A DNA stretch of 64,000 bases from Sapria himalayana (GCA_029783825.1 JAREIK010001729.1:403012-467011); one strand, 5' to 3'. Positions 35,556 to 49,610 are shown, counted from the first letter of the stretch. Notes: generated from the letters alone by a model not told the origin. Program-made: numbers and translations.

Positions 35556-36524
35556 TGCTATTTAAGATATATAGATATATATATCTATATATCTATGCAT
35601 ATATATATATATATGCACATATATAGATAAATAAATAGGAAGAATAGTAGATATATAGATTCTTCTTATTCTATGAACATATATCTATGCACTTATATCT
35701 AAGCCAAATAACGTATTCTATGCACATATATCTACTATTTATATATCTATGTATACATTACCATTTATATCTGCACAATAGGAAGAATAAGAAGAATATA
35801 TCTATATATCTTCTATTTATATATCTATATATCTTTCTATATATCTATATATCTTTCTATCTTTCTATATATGTATTTATATATTTCTATCTGTGTATTT
35901 GTCTATCTAGCAAATTATTTATCTATCTTTCTATCAATATGTCTTTATGTCTTTGTATCTATCTTTCTATTTGTATATATGCTTATATGCTTATCTGTCT
36001 ATCTGTCGATTTGTCTATCTATCAATCTATCTATATATCTTTATATCTATATGTATATCTATCTATTTGTAAATCTCTCTATCTCTCTATATGTCTATCT
36101 ATCTATCTAACTTTCTATCTATCTATCTATCTATATATCTATCTATATCTCTATCTATCTATTTAACTATTTTATATCTATATATCTATCTATCTATATG
36201 CCTATATATATATATATATCTATCTATTTCTTTATCTATCAATATTGCTATTTATCTATCTGTCTATCTATTTTTCTATCTATCTTTCTGTCTATCAGTC
36301 TATATATCACTTTATCTCTGTATCGTATATATATGTATCTATTATATCTTTATCTATCAATTTTTCTATTATCTTACTATCTGTATATATATCTATATAT
36401 CTTTCTATTTATCTATCTATTTGTCTATTTATCTATTGATATATCATTTTGTCTATCTATCTATATTTAAGTAATCTATTTGTCTATTTATCAATCTATC
36501 TTTCTATCAATTTGTATATTTGTT

Positions 36525-36555
<31 letters not shown>

Positions 36556-38194
36556 TATGAATCAGTCAATAAATAAAAAGCTATATATCTATCTATCTAT
36601 CTATTTGCTTATCTGCCTAATAATCTAAATGTCTAATTGTCTATCTATATAACTGTATAACTTTATATCTGTCTATCAGTCTATTAGTTTTTCTATTTAT
36701 TTGTCTATCTATCTATCTATCTATCTGTGTATCTATATATCAACCAATCTATTTATCTATCTATTTTTCTATCTATTTTTTTCTGTGACTAGTCAATTTT
36801 CTCTTTTCTATAAACTTATCTTCCTATATATCTATCTATCTATATGTCTATATATCTATCTATCTGTCTATTTTCTATCAATTTATTTTATATCTATTAT
36901 ATCTATTTATCTATCTATTTTTCTATATGTCTATCTATATATCTATCTTTATACCTATCTTTCTATCTTTCCACTTGTTTATCATCTATTAATCTAATGG
37001 TCTATTTGTTTATCGATCTATCATTCTATTTTCTATCTATGTATTTTTCTATCTATCTATCCATCTATCTATCTGTCTATCTATATATTTATCTATCTAT
37101 CTAAAAATCTTTCTAACTATTTTTTGATTATCTATTTATCTATCTATCTATCTAAATATCTATCTATTTATCTGTCTAATTGTTTATGTCTATCATTCTA
37201 TCTATTTGTCTATCTGTAAGTCAATCTATAAGTCTATTTGCTTATTATCAATCTATTTATCATTAAATTAATCTATCTATACATATATATATATATATAT
37301 ATATTTATATTATATTTATATTTATATTTATATTTATATTTTTATTTATATCTATCTATCTATCTATATGTCAATCAAATATATTACTCTATCAGTCTAT
37401 CAAAATATCAATATATATAACTATTTTTCTATTTATCTATCTACCTAATTAACTATCTATCTGTCAATCTATGTATATGTATATTTGTCTATTTATCTAT
37501 ATGTCTATTTCTTTATCTATCTATCTATCTTTCTATGTGTCTATCTGTTTATCTATCTATTTGTTAATCTATCAATATGTGTATATGTATATTTGACTAT
37601 TTCTATATCTATATATATATATATCAATCTATCAATTTGTTTATTTATCTATTTGTCTAACTATCTAATTTACTAACTATTTAACTATCTATCTATCTAA
37701 CTTTCTCATTATCTTTCTGTCTATCCGTCTTTCAACCTATTAGTCTTTTAGTCTATCTTCTATCATTCTATTTATATATATATATCTATCTATCTCTTAT
37801 CTATTTATCTATCAAAATATATTTGTGTCTATCTATCTATCTTTTATTATATATCTCACTATTTGTCTATTTTTCTATCAACTATTTGTCTATTTGACTA
37901 TCTATTTATGTCTATCTATCTATCAATTTCTATGTATTTATCAATCTATTAATATGTAATTCTGTGTATCTATTTTTCTATTATCTATCTTTTTTTCAAT
38001 TTATCTAACTATAAACTATCTATTTGCGTATCTGTCTAACTATATAAATATGTTTCTATCTATTTATATATTTGTCTATTTATTTGTCTATTTGTATATA
38101 TGTCTATCTATCTATAAATCTATATATTTGTCTATCATTCTATGTGTATATATGTCTATTTATCTATCTATGTATCATTCAATTAATCAATCAA

Positions 38195-38196
<2 letters not shown>

Positions 38197-38251
<55 letters not shown>
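38197..38251. repeat. (TA)n tract
   Basis: About 27 uninterrupted TA units embedded in the TATC array, followed again by TCTATCTATC. Confidence 0.95.
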
Positions 38252-38253
<2 letters not shown>

Positions 38254-38334
38254 ATCTATCTATCTATATGTCAATCAATTTTTTAGTCTCTATCTATTTA
38301 TCTATCTATCTATCTATCTCTTTATATATCCATA

Positions 38335-38365
<31 letters not shown>

Positions 38366-40136
38366 ATATTTATCTATCTATCTATCTAATATATATTTGT
38401 TTATCTATCTATCTGAATATCTTAAGATCTAACTATCTTTCTAAGTGTCTATCTATTTGTCATTATTTATATCTATCTATATGTGTTTATATGTATATGT
38501 CTATTTGTCTATTTATCTATCTGAAAATTTATCAATCTATTATCTTTATATGTGTCTAACTATCTATTTTTTTAACTATGTAATTGTTTATATATCTTTA
38601 TTTCTATCTATCTAACTATCTAACTATCTTTCATTTTATTAGTCTATTTGTCCATCAATCTATCTATCTATAAGTCCTTTTGTTTATCTATAATCTTTCT
38701 ATCTATTTGTCTAAATATCTATCTATTTATATGTCTATCGATCTATATATGTATATATGTATATGTTTATTTTTCTATCTATCTATCTACCAATTTATAA
38801 ATTTTTTATCTAACTGTCTAACTATCTATTTGTATAACTATCTAAGTGTCTATTTGTATATCTCTCTATATATCTAATAATCTTACTATTTTTCTATCTA
38901 TCATTCTTTGAGTCTATTAGGCTATAAGTCTATATATCTGTAATTCTATTTTTTTATCTATAATCTTTATATCTATTTTTCTAAATATCTTTATAAATAT
39001 CTATCTGTGTATATATCTATCTTTCTTTCTTCATATCTAACAATCTATAGTTTCTATGTAAATATTTATATATCTGTCTATCTGTCTATCTTTCTATCTA
39101 AATTTTTTTCTTTCTAATTATTTACTTAACTACCTATATGTCAATATGTATATATATCTCTCTCTATCTATCTATCTACCTACCTACCTATTGGTCTATC
39201 TGTCTATCTATCTATCTATCAGTCTATTTATCTATCTATCTATCTATATTTTTATATGTCTATCTATGTTTTAATCTATCTTTTTGTCTGTCTATTTATA
39301 TATCTAACAATCTATATATCTGTCTATATGTTTTTCAATCTATGAATCTAATTGTGAAACTATTTATTTTATATATATATATCTATTTATCGATATGTCT
39401 ATCTATCTACCTATCAATCTATCTATAGATCTATCTATCTATCTATATATCCATTTTTGTATTTATCTATCTATCTATCTATTTGTCTAAAAATCTTTCT
39501 ATCTATCGGTCTATCTATCTATATGACTATCTATTTATCTATATATCTATCTATATGTTTGTATATCTATCTATTTATCCATATATCTATTTATCTATCA
39601 ATTTATCTATCTTTCTGTCTATATATATATATATCTCCCCATCTATATATTTGTCTATTTATCTCTCTATCAATTTATATATCTTTCTATTTATCTAAAG
39701 ACTATCTATCTATTAGTCTAGCTATATATTTGTCTATCTCTTTATATGCCTATATTTCTATTTGTATATCTATATATCTTTTTATATGTTTATTTATTTT
39801 TCTTTCTATCTATTTTTTTATAAAACATTCTATCTCTCTATCTATCTATTTATTTATGTCTTTCTATATGGCTATTTATCTATCTAACTATGTGTCTATG
39901 TATCTATAAATTTGTCAATCTATATATTTGTGTATATGTCAACTATCTATCTATCTTTTACTATATTTACCTATCTGTCTATTTGCGTATCTATATACCT
40001 ATTTATCTATCTATCTTTCTTTCTATATGTCTATCTATATGTCGATTTGTCTATATATCTATTTCTATATCTATCTATCTATCTATCTATCTATCTGTTT
40101 ATTTATTTATATGACTATTTATCTATCTATCTACCT

Positions 40137-40376
40137 ATATGTCTATCTGAGAATTTATATATCTGACTATATGTCTATCTGTTTATCTCTCTATCTAACT
40201 ATCAGTCTCTTTGTCTATTTATAAATTATTGTATTATTTTATCTATCTCTGTCTGTCTATGTCTGTCTATCTATATGTCTATCTGAGAATTTATATATAT
40301 GACTATATGTCTATTGTTTATTCTTTCTATCTAACTATCAGTCTCTTGTCTATTTATAAATTATTGTATTCTTTTA
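40137..40376 (+). repeat. ~105-bp direct duplication inside the TATC array
   Basis: 40137-40240 and 40272-40376 share an ordered set of variants (TCTGAGAATTTATATAT, CTAACTATCAGTCTCT, TATAAATTATTGTATT), offset about 134 bp. This shows the array also grows by segmental duplication. Confidence 0.8.
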
Positions 40377-43300
40377 TATATCTATTTATCTTCTATCTGC
40401 CTATATGTATATATGTCTTTGTGTTTATGTGTTTTGTGTCTATAGGTCTCTCTATCTATTTATCTATCTATATATTTTCTTACATGTCTATCAATCTTTC
40501 TCTCTATTTGTTTATATGTATATATTTCTATCTTTCTATCTATATATATATATATATATATATATCTATCTTTCTATTTATATATTTCTCTATCTATCAT
40601 TTATTTATCAACCTATCTATCTATTTATCTATCCATCTGTTTTCTATCTATATATAGTCTATCTATCTGTATATCTTTTTATCAATTTATCTATCTATCT
40701 ATAAATCTATATATATCTCAATCTATCTATAAGTCTATATATTTATTAGCCTATATTTTTATATATATATATCTCTTTATATGTCAATATGTCTATTTGT
40801 GTATCTATCTACCTTTGTATATGTCTATCTATCTCTGTCTCTAACAATTTGTTTTTCTAACTTTTTATATACATGTCTATCTAATTTTCAGACTATCTAA
40901 CTATCATCATTCTATCTTTCTATTTATCTATAAATATATTTGTATATTTTGTATCTTTATATCTTACTATCTTTCTATCTAGCTATCTATCTAATTTTCT
41001 ATTTAGCTATCTATCTATATATCTATTTTTATATCTCTCTATTTGTATATCTTTCTCTCTTTATCTATCTAAATTTTTGGATGTCTTTCTGTCTATATAT
41101 CTATCTATCTATCAAATTGTCTTTATATCTAATTGCCTATCACTATATCTATCTATCTCTTATTTATCTCTTTTTCTATCTATTTATGTAGGAATTAATC
41201 TATCTACATATCTGTATGATTATCTATCTATCTGTCTACCTATATCTCTCTATCTATCTACATATCTTTTTGTTGATATATCATTCTGTCTATCTATCTA
41301 TCTATTTGTCTATCTATCTATCTATCTATCTATATCTATGTTTCTATCTATCAATCTCTCTATCTCTCTATCTATATGTTTATATGTTTATCTATCGATC
41401 TGCCAATATATTAATCTACCTATCTAGTTATCTATCTAACTATCTATCTGTCTATCTATCTATATATCTATCTATCAGTCTATATGTATATTTGTTTATC
41501 TTTCTATCTATCTATAATATTTCAATCTATTGGTCTATTTGTATATCTGTCTATCTATCTATCTTTCTATCTCTATATATGTTTATCTATCTATCTATCT
41601 ATCTATCTGCCTGTCTATCTGTGTGTCGTCTATTTGTCAACCAATCTATCAGACTATTAGTCTATCTGTCTATTTATCTACCTATTTATATGTCTTTCAA
41701 TCTATCTTTATATATGTCTCTTTGTTTATATGTTTATCTATCTATCTATCTTTGTGTCTTTTTATCAATCTGTATATCTATCTATTTCTCTATATGTTTA
41801 TCTGTCTATCAATATATATGTCTATCTATTTATCTATATGTCTATTATATTTATGTGTTTATATATCTATAAATATTTCTATTTATATGTTTATATGTAT
41901 ATCTATCTATATGGGTAAATGTCTTTATGTCTGTGTATCTATCAATCTATCTATTTATATGTTTATCTATCAATTTATCAATCTATTTATCTATCTAACT
42001 ATCTAACCATCTATCTATGTAATTATCAATCTATTAATTCTATATCTATCTACTTTCTAACTATCTTTCTGTCTATCAGTCTTTCTATCTAAGTCAATCA
42101 ATCTATCAATCTATATATTTATCTATCTATCTGTATATTTATTTATCTATCTATCTATTTATCTATCTATGTATCTATTATTTTTTCTATCTCTCTATAT
42201 GTCTATTTGTTTATATGTATATATGGTTATCTATCTCTCTATCTGATTTATCTATATATCTATTGTCTATCTTCCTATTATCCTATAAATATATCTTTCT
42301 TCTGTATATTTATCTATCCTTTTAACTCTCTATCTATCTTTCTATCTATCTATCTATTTGTCTATCTATCTATCTGTCTAACTATTTAAGTGTCGATATG
42401 TTTATCTATTTATCTATCTATCTTTCTTTTTAACTATATTTTTATCTATCAGTCTAATAGTTTATCAGTCTATAAGTCTATCTATCTATGTATCTATCTA
42501 TATATCTATCTATCTATATGTGTATCTATCTATCTATTGATCTTTTTATCTTTTATTTGTCTATCTATCTGACTATCTGTCTATCTAACTATTTGACTAT
42601 CATTATATCTGTCTATCTATCTATTTTTCTATCTTCCTATCTACCTATGTACTAATTTGTCTTTTGTCTTATCTCTTTATATGTCTATTGTCTACCTGCC
42701 TATCTATCTATATACCTGTCTATCTTTCTGTCTATCTTATTTTTATATATCTGACTATCTATATTTTGTATATCTATCTAGCAATCCTATCTATCGATCT
42801 ATCCATCTATTTATCTTCTATCTAAATCCTATCTATCAATATAGTTTGTCTATTTATCAATCTTTTTATCTATCTGTCTACCTATCTATCTATCTACCTA
42901 TCTATTGTCTATCTGCTATCTATCTATGACTCTATTAGTTTAGTATGTCGACTATCTATCTGTCTATATATCTATATATCTATTTGTGTATATGTCTATC
43001 TATTTGTCTGTCTTTCTATCTTGTCTATTTGTTTATCTACCCTATATATATCTATTTGTCTGTCTAATCTGTTTATTTGTCTATCTAGCTATATGTCTAT
43101 ATAACCAATTTTACTATCTAGTCTATCTATGTATCTATATATCTATCTATGTGTCTATCTATCTATTTGTCTATATGTCTATCTATCTTTTTTGTCTTTT
43201 CTTTCTAATTTGTCTATTTGTTTATCTATCTATATGTCTATATATCTATTTGACTATCTATTTATCTATGTATCTATCTATCTATCTATGTGTCTATCTA

Positions 43301-43626
43301 TCTATTTATCTCTCTGTCTATCTGTATATATATTTATTTATCTTTTTGTATATTTGTCTATCTATCTATCTAACTATCTGAATATCGACCTATCTACCTG
43401 TCTATCTATCTTTTTATCTATATGAATATTGATCTGTCTACCTTTCTATCTATCTATATATCTAACTATCTATTTACTTGTCTATCTGTCTATCTGCTTA
43501 TCTACTTTTATCCCTATCTACCTATCTATTTTTTTATCTACCAATCTATATGTCTATCTATCTATATATCAATCTTTCTATCTATATATCTATCTATTTA
43601 ACTATCTATCTTTCTATATGTCGATC

Positions 43627-45076
43627 TGTTAGGGTTCTAGAAATTTTCATTTCATAATTTTGTTTTGGATTAGGAACCAACCAAATTTCCAAGTGAATAC
43701 AGTTAAACATTGGACATGGATGTTACTAATTAAAGTGTAGAAAAAATAACTTTTGAATCCAAATGGCTCAATTGAATCCTAGCACATTCAAGTGTCCATG
43801 CCTTTAGTGATATCCACATAAACTCATCTTTGTTATTTCTTTATTTTTTTATCTCTCCCATAATATAAAACCTTTGTTTTTTTTCACACACCTTTTTAAA
43901 ACGATGTGTTATTTACAAAAAGGATGTTTCATTTATTAAAAGTAAGTGTCATTTAGTAAAATGACGTGTCATTAATGACACATATTTCTAAAAGGGTGTG
44001 TCATTAAATAAAAGAGAGATACATGAGCTTTAAATTTGGGTCCATTTTAAAGGTCCAAAGTCCAAACATCTACTAATTGGACCAAACTCTTTAATTTAAA
44101 TAGCTTAAGATTTAAAACTAATTTCAAACTTAAGATTAGGCCCAATTTATTCTATCTATCTAAAATAAAATGAACCTCAAATATAAATACATTTTCATAA
44201 CATCTGAGGTGACTTTAAAATCTTATTTTAAATTAACAAGCAATGAGTAGCATTTAGCAATACATCATTGCTACCAAAGTGATGAAAATATAATAGATTT
44301 GACGTATCCTAATTTCGTGACTTATTTTATTATATGACTTAGTCCTTTTTCCATGATATCTAGATTGATATATGTGGCACGAATCATGTCATCTTCACAT
44401 CAATCTATATGTTTCTTAATCTTTGAATAAAGTAACTTAAACAATTAGGTTATAATCTCATTTTGACTTATTTGAGCATGGCCATGTATTTTAGTAGTCC
44501 TACTCAATCAAGGGGCCAACTAATATTATTTCCATTATATAGAAGAGACAAATTCTATCTACATAAATCACATTCCTATACACAATTTATTATATACCTA
44601 GTAAACAACTTTGTAACCATCCTTGTTACTGGTAGCATTTATTGAATCTAAAGTATACAACTCCTTATGTAGGGAATTATAGTGACTTCAGGTCAAAGGA
44701 CAATCCATAATAATAATCACTATGAGAATATGAATGACACTTATATAACAATCCAAGCAACATTCTCAAAGTAGGTCAGTTCAATTTTTGTTATCTAACA
44801 TATACTCATTTGTTAACTTAATATCTCGTATTAGTTAGCCTTCGTACTAGTCTTAATGTATTAATATTTTCCTTGAATATTAATACTTGACTTTGAAAAA
44901 TTTAGAGTAGTATTCCATATAAAATATAACTCTAGGGCATTATTATATTAATCTAATATTTGCACAAATCTAAATAAATATAATAATGATAAAATGATGC
45001 CTATTTACATAAAAGATATGATACAAAAGTACCAAAAGAATCATCTAATGATTGCCTTTTAGGGCATACTCTAGCA
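43627..45076. mobile_element. putative Ty1/copia-like solo LTR within the TATC array
   Basis: A 1,450-bp non-repeat block with TG...CA ends: TGTTAGGGTTCTAG at the left and GGGCATACTCTAGCA at the right; the terminal TGTTAG/CTAGCA inverted repeat has one mismatch. The TTTTAGGGCATACTC end resembles plant copia LTRs of the Angela/Tork type (from family knowledge). It contains degenerate ~25-bp repeats around GTGTCATTTA at about 43895-44005, typical of LTR promoters. No internal coding is present. A TSD is not clean (GATC before, TATC after), as expected if one copy mutated in repeat DNA. TATC repeats flank both sides. Confidence 0.6.
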
Positions 45077-45805
45077 TATCTGTCTATGTATTTATCTATC
45101 CATTTATCTTTCAATGTGTCAATCTGAAAAACTATCAACCTGTGTATCTATCTATCTATTTGTCTAACTATCTATGTTTCTAACTATCTAACAATCTATC
45201 AATCGACGTGTATAACTATATAACTATCTTTTAATCTATCAGCCTACTTATCTATCTATCTATCAATATAATTATATATCTATCTATTTGTTAATATATC
45301 TATTTGTCTAACTATTTATATGTATATCTATCTATTTTTCTATCTATCTATCTATCTATTAGTCTATTTGTTTGTATATCTATCTATCTATATATCTATC
45401 TGTCAATATGTCTATCTAACTTTTTTAATCTATATATCAGTCTATATAACTATCAATCTATCTATATGTCTATCTATTAATCAATATATCAGTCTATCTG
45501 TCTATTTGTCTATCTATCTATATGTATATTTTCCTATCTATGTATCTACCTATGTGACTATCTTTGTATTTGCCTATCTATCTTCTGTTTATCTGTGTAT
45601 CTATCTATATGTCTATCTATCTATCTATATGTCTATATACCTATCTGTCTATCTATCTATTTATCTATTTAATTTTATGTGTATCTATCATATCTATCTA
45701 TTTATTTATCTACATGTGTATTTATTTATCTATATATACATCTATTTTATATGTATCTATCTATCTATCTATCCATCTATATTTCTATCTTCCTATTTAT
45801 ATGGT

Positions 45806-45863
<58 letters not shown>

Positions 45864-46311
45864 AAATCTATGTATTAATAAATCATCTATCTATAGTCTC
45901 TCTATTTATACTGTCTAACTATCTAACTTTATAACATTCTAACTATCTATTTGTTAATTTTTTTTATCTATATAACTATCTTTCTATCTTTCATTCTTTC
46001 TGTCTATCAATCTATGAGTCTATCTATCTATCAGGATATCTATCTATCTAGCAATCGATCTATCTATTAGTCTACTAGTCTATCTACCAATTGGCTATCT
46101 ATGTATCAATCTATTTAACTACCTATCTATTTATATATCTATCTATTTACAATCAATATATCTATATATCTATATATATCTATATATCTCTTATTCTTCT
46201 TATTCTATCTATAGATGTATATACAAACAAATTAAACCATTTATCAATATATCTATATATCTAAATATCTACTATTTATATATCTATATATCTATCCATA
46301 TATCTATAAGA
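45077..46311 (+). repeat. (TATC)n-type array, right block
   Basis: Continuation of the tetranucleotide array after the solo LTR. Near its right edge it contains hexanucleotide DNA in reverse orientation (CTTATTCTTCTTATTCT near 46191-46207) and then forward (ATAAGAAGAATAAG at 46307-46320). Confidence 0.95.
45808..45860. repeat. (TA)n-(TG)n compound tract
   Basis: A TA run passes into about 18 TG units inside the TATC array. It accounts for the short Cys/Val frames here. Confidence 0.95.
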
Positions 46312-46752
46312 AGAATAAGCACCAAAGTACTAGAGGTGGTAGAGTGTTTTTTAAGCCATTTAAGAGTAAAATTATTGTTAGGGGCCTTCATCCATTTTTG
46401 AAATTATTTTTAAGAGGTTGGTTTTTAATTTTTAAGTTCATTCTTTTTATAATTTTTTCCATAACTTTGATGATATTTTGCCTTTGAAAAATAGATGATC
46501 CACAGATTCTAATCATTTTCTTGAAGTATTCACCGCTAGAGGCTAGTTTTATGGCTTTTCTTTTTATATGAGCGTATCTAAAAGAATATTATTAGATAAA
46601 GTTTTCATAAAATAAACATATTTTTATGTGGGTATTACTATTCCTTCACCATTTAAATAATTTTTGTGGGGATTTTTAAAAAAAAACAATATTTCCATAG
46701 AAAATGGGAATAGTAGATATATAAATAGGAGATATATAAATAGTAGATATCT
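46266..46752. repeat. inverted flanks around a minus-strand LINE piece
   Basis: TATCTACTATTTATATATCT at about 46268-46287 recurs in reverse complement near 46708-46745 (AGATATATAAATAGTAGATA and variants), on the other side of the inverted LINE fragment. The same motif also occurs at the far left edge of the TATC block (near 35727). Confidence 0.6.
46313..46690 (-). pseudogene. inverted LINE ORF2 fragment
   Basis: The reverse complement aligns closely with LINE-D 32428-32765: blocks such as AAACTTTATCTAATAATATT, ACTAGCCTCTAG, ACTTCAAG, ATATCATCAAAGTTATGG and ATGGATGAAGGCCCCTAA are shared in order. It is the zinc-binding segment of ORF2, broken at both ends, and is the only LINE piece on the minus strand. 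Its closeness to LINE-D suggests it is an inverted duplicate of that locus or of a sister copy. Confidence 0.8.
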
Positions 46753-49330
46753 ATGCAGAAAGAAAAATAATAATATAATAATAATAAAAGAAAAGAAGAA
46801 AAAGAAGAAAAAGAAGAAAAAGAAGAAAAAAAGAAGAAAAAGATGAATAATAAGAATAAATGAATAAGAATAAGAAATATAAGAAGAATAAGAAGATTAA
46901 AAAGAATAAGAAGAAATCGTAGAATAAGAATAATTAGAAAATAAGAAGAATAAGTAGAATCAGTAGAATAAGAAGAATTAGAAAAATAAGAAGAATAAGA
47001 AGACTAACATGATTAAGAAGAATAAAAAGAATAAGAAGAATAAGAAAAATAAGAAGAAAAAAAATATGAGGAATAAAAACAATAATTATGAATAAGAATA
47101 ATGAGAATAAGAATAATAAGAAGAATAAGACGTATAAGAAAAATAAGAAGAATAATAAGAATAAAAAGAATAATAAAAATAAGAAGAATAAGAAGAATAA
47201 GAAGAATAATAAGGATAAAAAGAATAATAAGGATAAGAAGAATAATAAGAATAAGAATTCTAAAATGAATAATTAGAATAAGAAAAATAAGAAGGATTAG
47301 AAGCATTAGAAGGATTAGAAGGATGAAAAGAATAAGAGAATAATAGACCAAGAAGAATAAAAAGAATAAAAAGAATAAAAAAAGAAGAATAAAAAGAATA
47401 AAATGAATAAAATGAATAAGTAGAATAAGAAGATTAATAAGAATAAGAAGAATAAAAAATATGAGCAATAAGAAGAATAAAAAGAATAAAAGGAAATAAG
47501 AAGATAATAAAGAATAAAACATATTAAGAAGAATTAGAAAAAGAATCATACTATTAGAACACTAAAAAAAATAATAAAGAATAAAAGAATTAGAAAAATT
47601 GAAAGAAATAAGAAGAATTAAAAGATAAAGAAGAATTAAAAGAATAATAGAAAAAGAATTATAAAAAAGAATAAGAATAATTAAGAAGAATAAGAATAAA
47701 AAAAAAAGAATAAGACGAATAAGTAGAATAAGAAATTAGTTAGAATAAAAAAGACTAATAAGATTAAGAAAGAATAAAAAAAAAATTATAAGATGAAGAA
47801 GAAATTAGAAAGATAGAGAATAAGAAGAATAAGAAGAAAAAGAAGAAAAGAGGAATAAGAGAATAAAAAAATACGAAAAATAATAAGAAAAAAGTAGAAA
47901 AAGAATAATACAAAGAATAAAAAGAATAATAAGAATAAGAAGAAAAGAAGAATATGAAGAATAACAATCATAATAAGAATAAGAAGAATAAGAAGGACAA
48001 GAAGAATAAATGAATAATATGAAAAAGAAAAATAAGAATAATAAAAAGAATAAGAAGAATAAGAAAATAAGAAGAATAAGAAACATAATAAAAAAAAGAA
48101 TCATGATAATATACAGAATAAAAAAATAAGAATAACAATAATAAGAAGAATAAGAAGAAAAAGAAGAGTATGAAGAATAATCAGAATAAGAAGATTAAGA
48201 AGAATAAAAATAATAAGAAGAATATGAATAATAATAAAAGAAGAAGAATAACAACAATATTAAAAAAAGAAGAATAAAAAGAATATGAAGAATTAAAAGA
48301 ATACGAAAATAAGAAGAATAAGTAGAATAAGAAGACTAAGAACTGGTAGACTCAGAGCTCTTTCTTTAGTCTCTATCCTATCCCCTACTTCTAATAGCTG
48401 GCTAGGAGTTAGAAAACCTGACTTCAACTACCACTTACAAAAATTAATAAGTATAAAAAGAATAAGAAGAATAAGAAAAATATGAAGAATAAGAAGAATA
48501 AGAATAATTAAAAGAATAAGAAGAATAAGAAGAATAGGAAGAATAAGAATAATAAGAAGAATAAAACGAATAAGAAAAATAGAAAGAATAAGAAGAATAA
48601 GAAGAAAAAAATAATAAGAAGAATCAGAAGAATAAGAAGAATACAAAGAATTAGTAGAATAAGAAGAAAAAAATAATAAGAAGAAAAGAAAAATTAAAAG
48701 AATTAGAAGAATTGGAAGAAAAAGAAAAATAAGAAGAAAAATAAGAGTAAGAAATATAATAAGAACAAGAAGAAAAAGAATAAAAGGATAAGAAGAATAA
48801 TAAGAAAATCACGAATAAGAAGAATAAGTAGAATAAAAATATTAAAAAAATATGAAGAATAAGAAGAATAAGAAGATTAAGAAGAATAAGAAGATTAAGC
48901 AGAATAAGAAGAATGAGAAGATTAAGGAGAATGAGAAGAATAAGAAGAATTATAAGAATAAGAAGAATGATAAAAATATGAAGAATATAAATAAAAAGAA
49001 GAATAAAAAAAAATAATAATAATATGAAAAAGAAGAATAAGAAGAATAAAAAAAAGTAAGAAGAATAAGAAGAATATGAAGAATTAATGGTATAAGAGGA
49101 ATAAAAATAAAAAAGATTAAAAAATAATAAAAAATTAGAATAATAAGAAGAATAAGTAGAATAAAAAGATTAAAAAGAATAAGAATAAGAAGAATAAGAA
49201 GATAAAGTAGATTAATTAGAATAATAAGAATAAAAGAAAAAAGAATAAGAAAAATAAGAAGAATAAGAAGATAGATAAGATTTAAGAAGAATAATAAGAA
49301 TAATAAGAATAATAAGAATAATAAGAATAT
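46700..49330 (+). repeat. (AAGAAT)n-type array, left of LINE-C
   Basis: About 2.6 kb of AAG/AAT triplets. A ~100-bp non-repeat island lies at about 48342-48447 (CTGGTAGACTCAGAGCTCTT onward) with no recognisable feature. The array ends with the LINE-C target duplicate. Confidence 0.93.
49314..49330 (+). repeat. target-site duplication of LINE-C, 5' copy
   Basis: AAGAATAATAAGAATAT matches 56069-56085 after the A tail. The AATAT ending departs from the array consensus on both sides, supporting a true duplicate. Confidence 0.75.
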
Positions 49331-49610
49331 ATGTTACGTCTTATCAATCCCTTTTGGGCTAACAGGAGCTCACGAACTCTCGCGATTTTCTAAACTCTCG
49401 TGATTTTCTCTTGCGATTTTCTCTCGTGATTATTTTTGGTGAACTGTTGTGCGAATTGTTGAGTGAATTATTGTGCAAATTGTTGTGTGAATTGTTGTTC
49501 GATATAATATTTGCATAGTGTTATTATGTGTAACTGCTAGTTTGTGCAACGAAGAGAGAAATCGAAGAACACTCCATTGCTGCTCAAATCAAGCTCAATT
49601 CAAGGTGAGA
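49331..49610 (+). promoter_or_regulatory. LINE-C 5' UTR with short repeats
   Basis: Two sets of short repeats: CTCTCGCGATTTTCT-like units at about 49377-49430 (four copies, CpG-rich for this window) and GTGTGAATTGTT-like units at about 49440-49500 (four copies). L1 5' UTRs usually hold the internal promoter; that role is inferred. Confidence 0.5.

Larger units (their letters stand above)
35556..43626 (+). repeat. (TATC)n-type tetranucleotide array, left block
   Basis: About 8 kb of TCTA/TATC units with TGTC, TATA and TTTC variants. The left 250 bases mix in hexanucleotide pieces in both orientations (GGAAGAATAAGAAGAAT near 35779; TTCTTCTTATTCT near 35661). Pure TA runs lie near 37280-37303, 38197-38251 and 38330-38365. 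The long Tyr/Leu/Ser/Ile frames (YLSIYLSI) are the direct translation of TATC units and are not genes. It continues after the solo LTR at 45077. Confidence 0.95.

Noticed and set aside
35565..35635. AT-rich palindrome at the TATC array edge as a possible replication origin or attachment site
   Set aside because: TATA/ATCTA palindromes arise by default from TATC and TA repeats; there is no independent evidence.
44463..44645. 60-residue frame in the solo LTR region
   Set aside because: Short, no similarity, and the surrounding sequence looks like LTR.
35687..45918. Many long Tyr/Leu/Ser/Ile frames (YLSIYLSI...) on the plus strand
   Set aside because: They are the literal translation of TATC/TCTA units; TATC in any frame gives few stops. 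No domain, start context or codon pattern of a gene.
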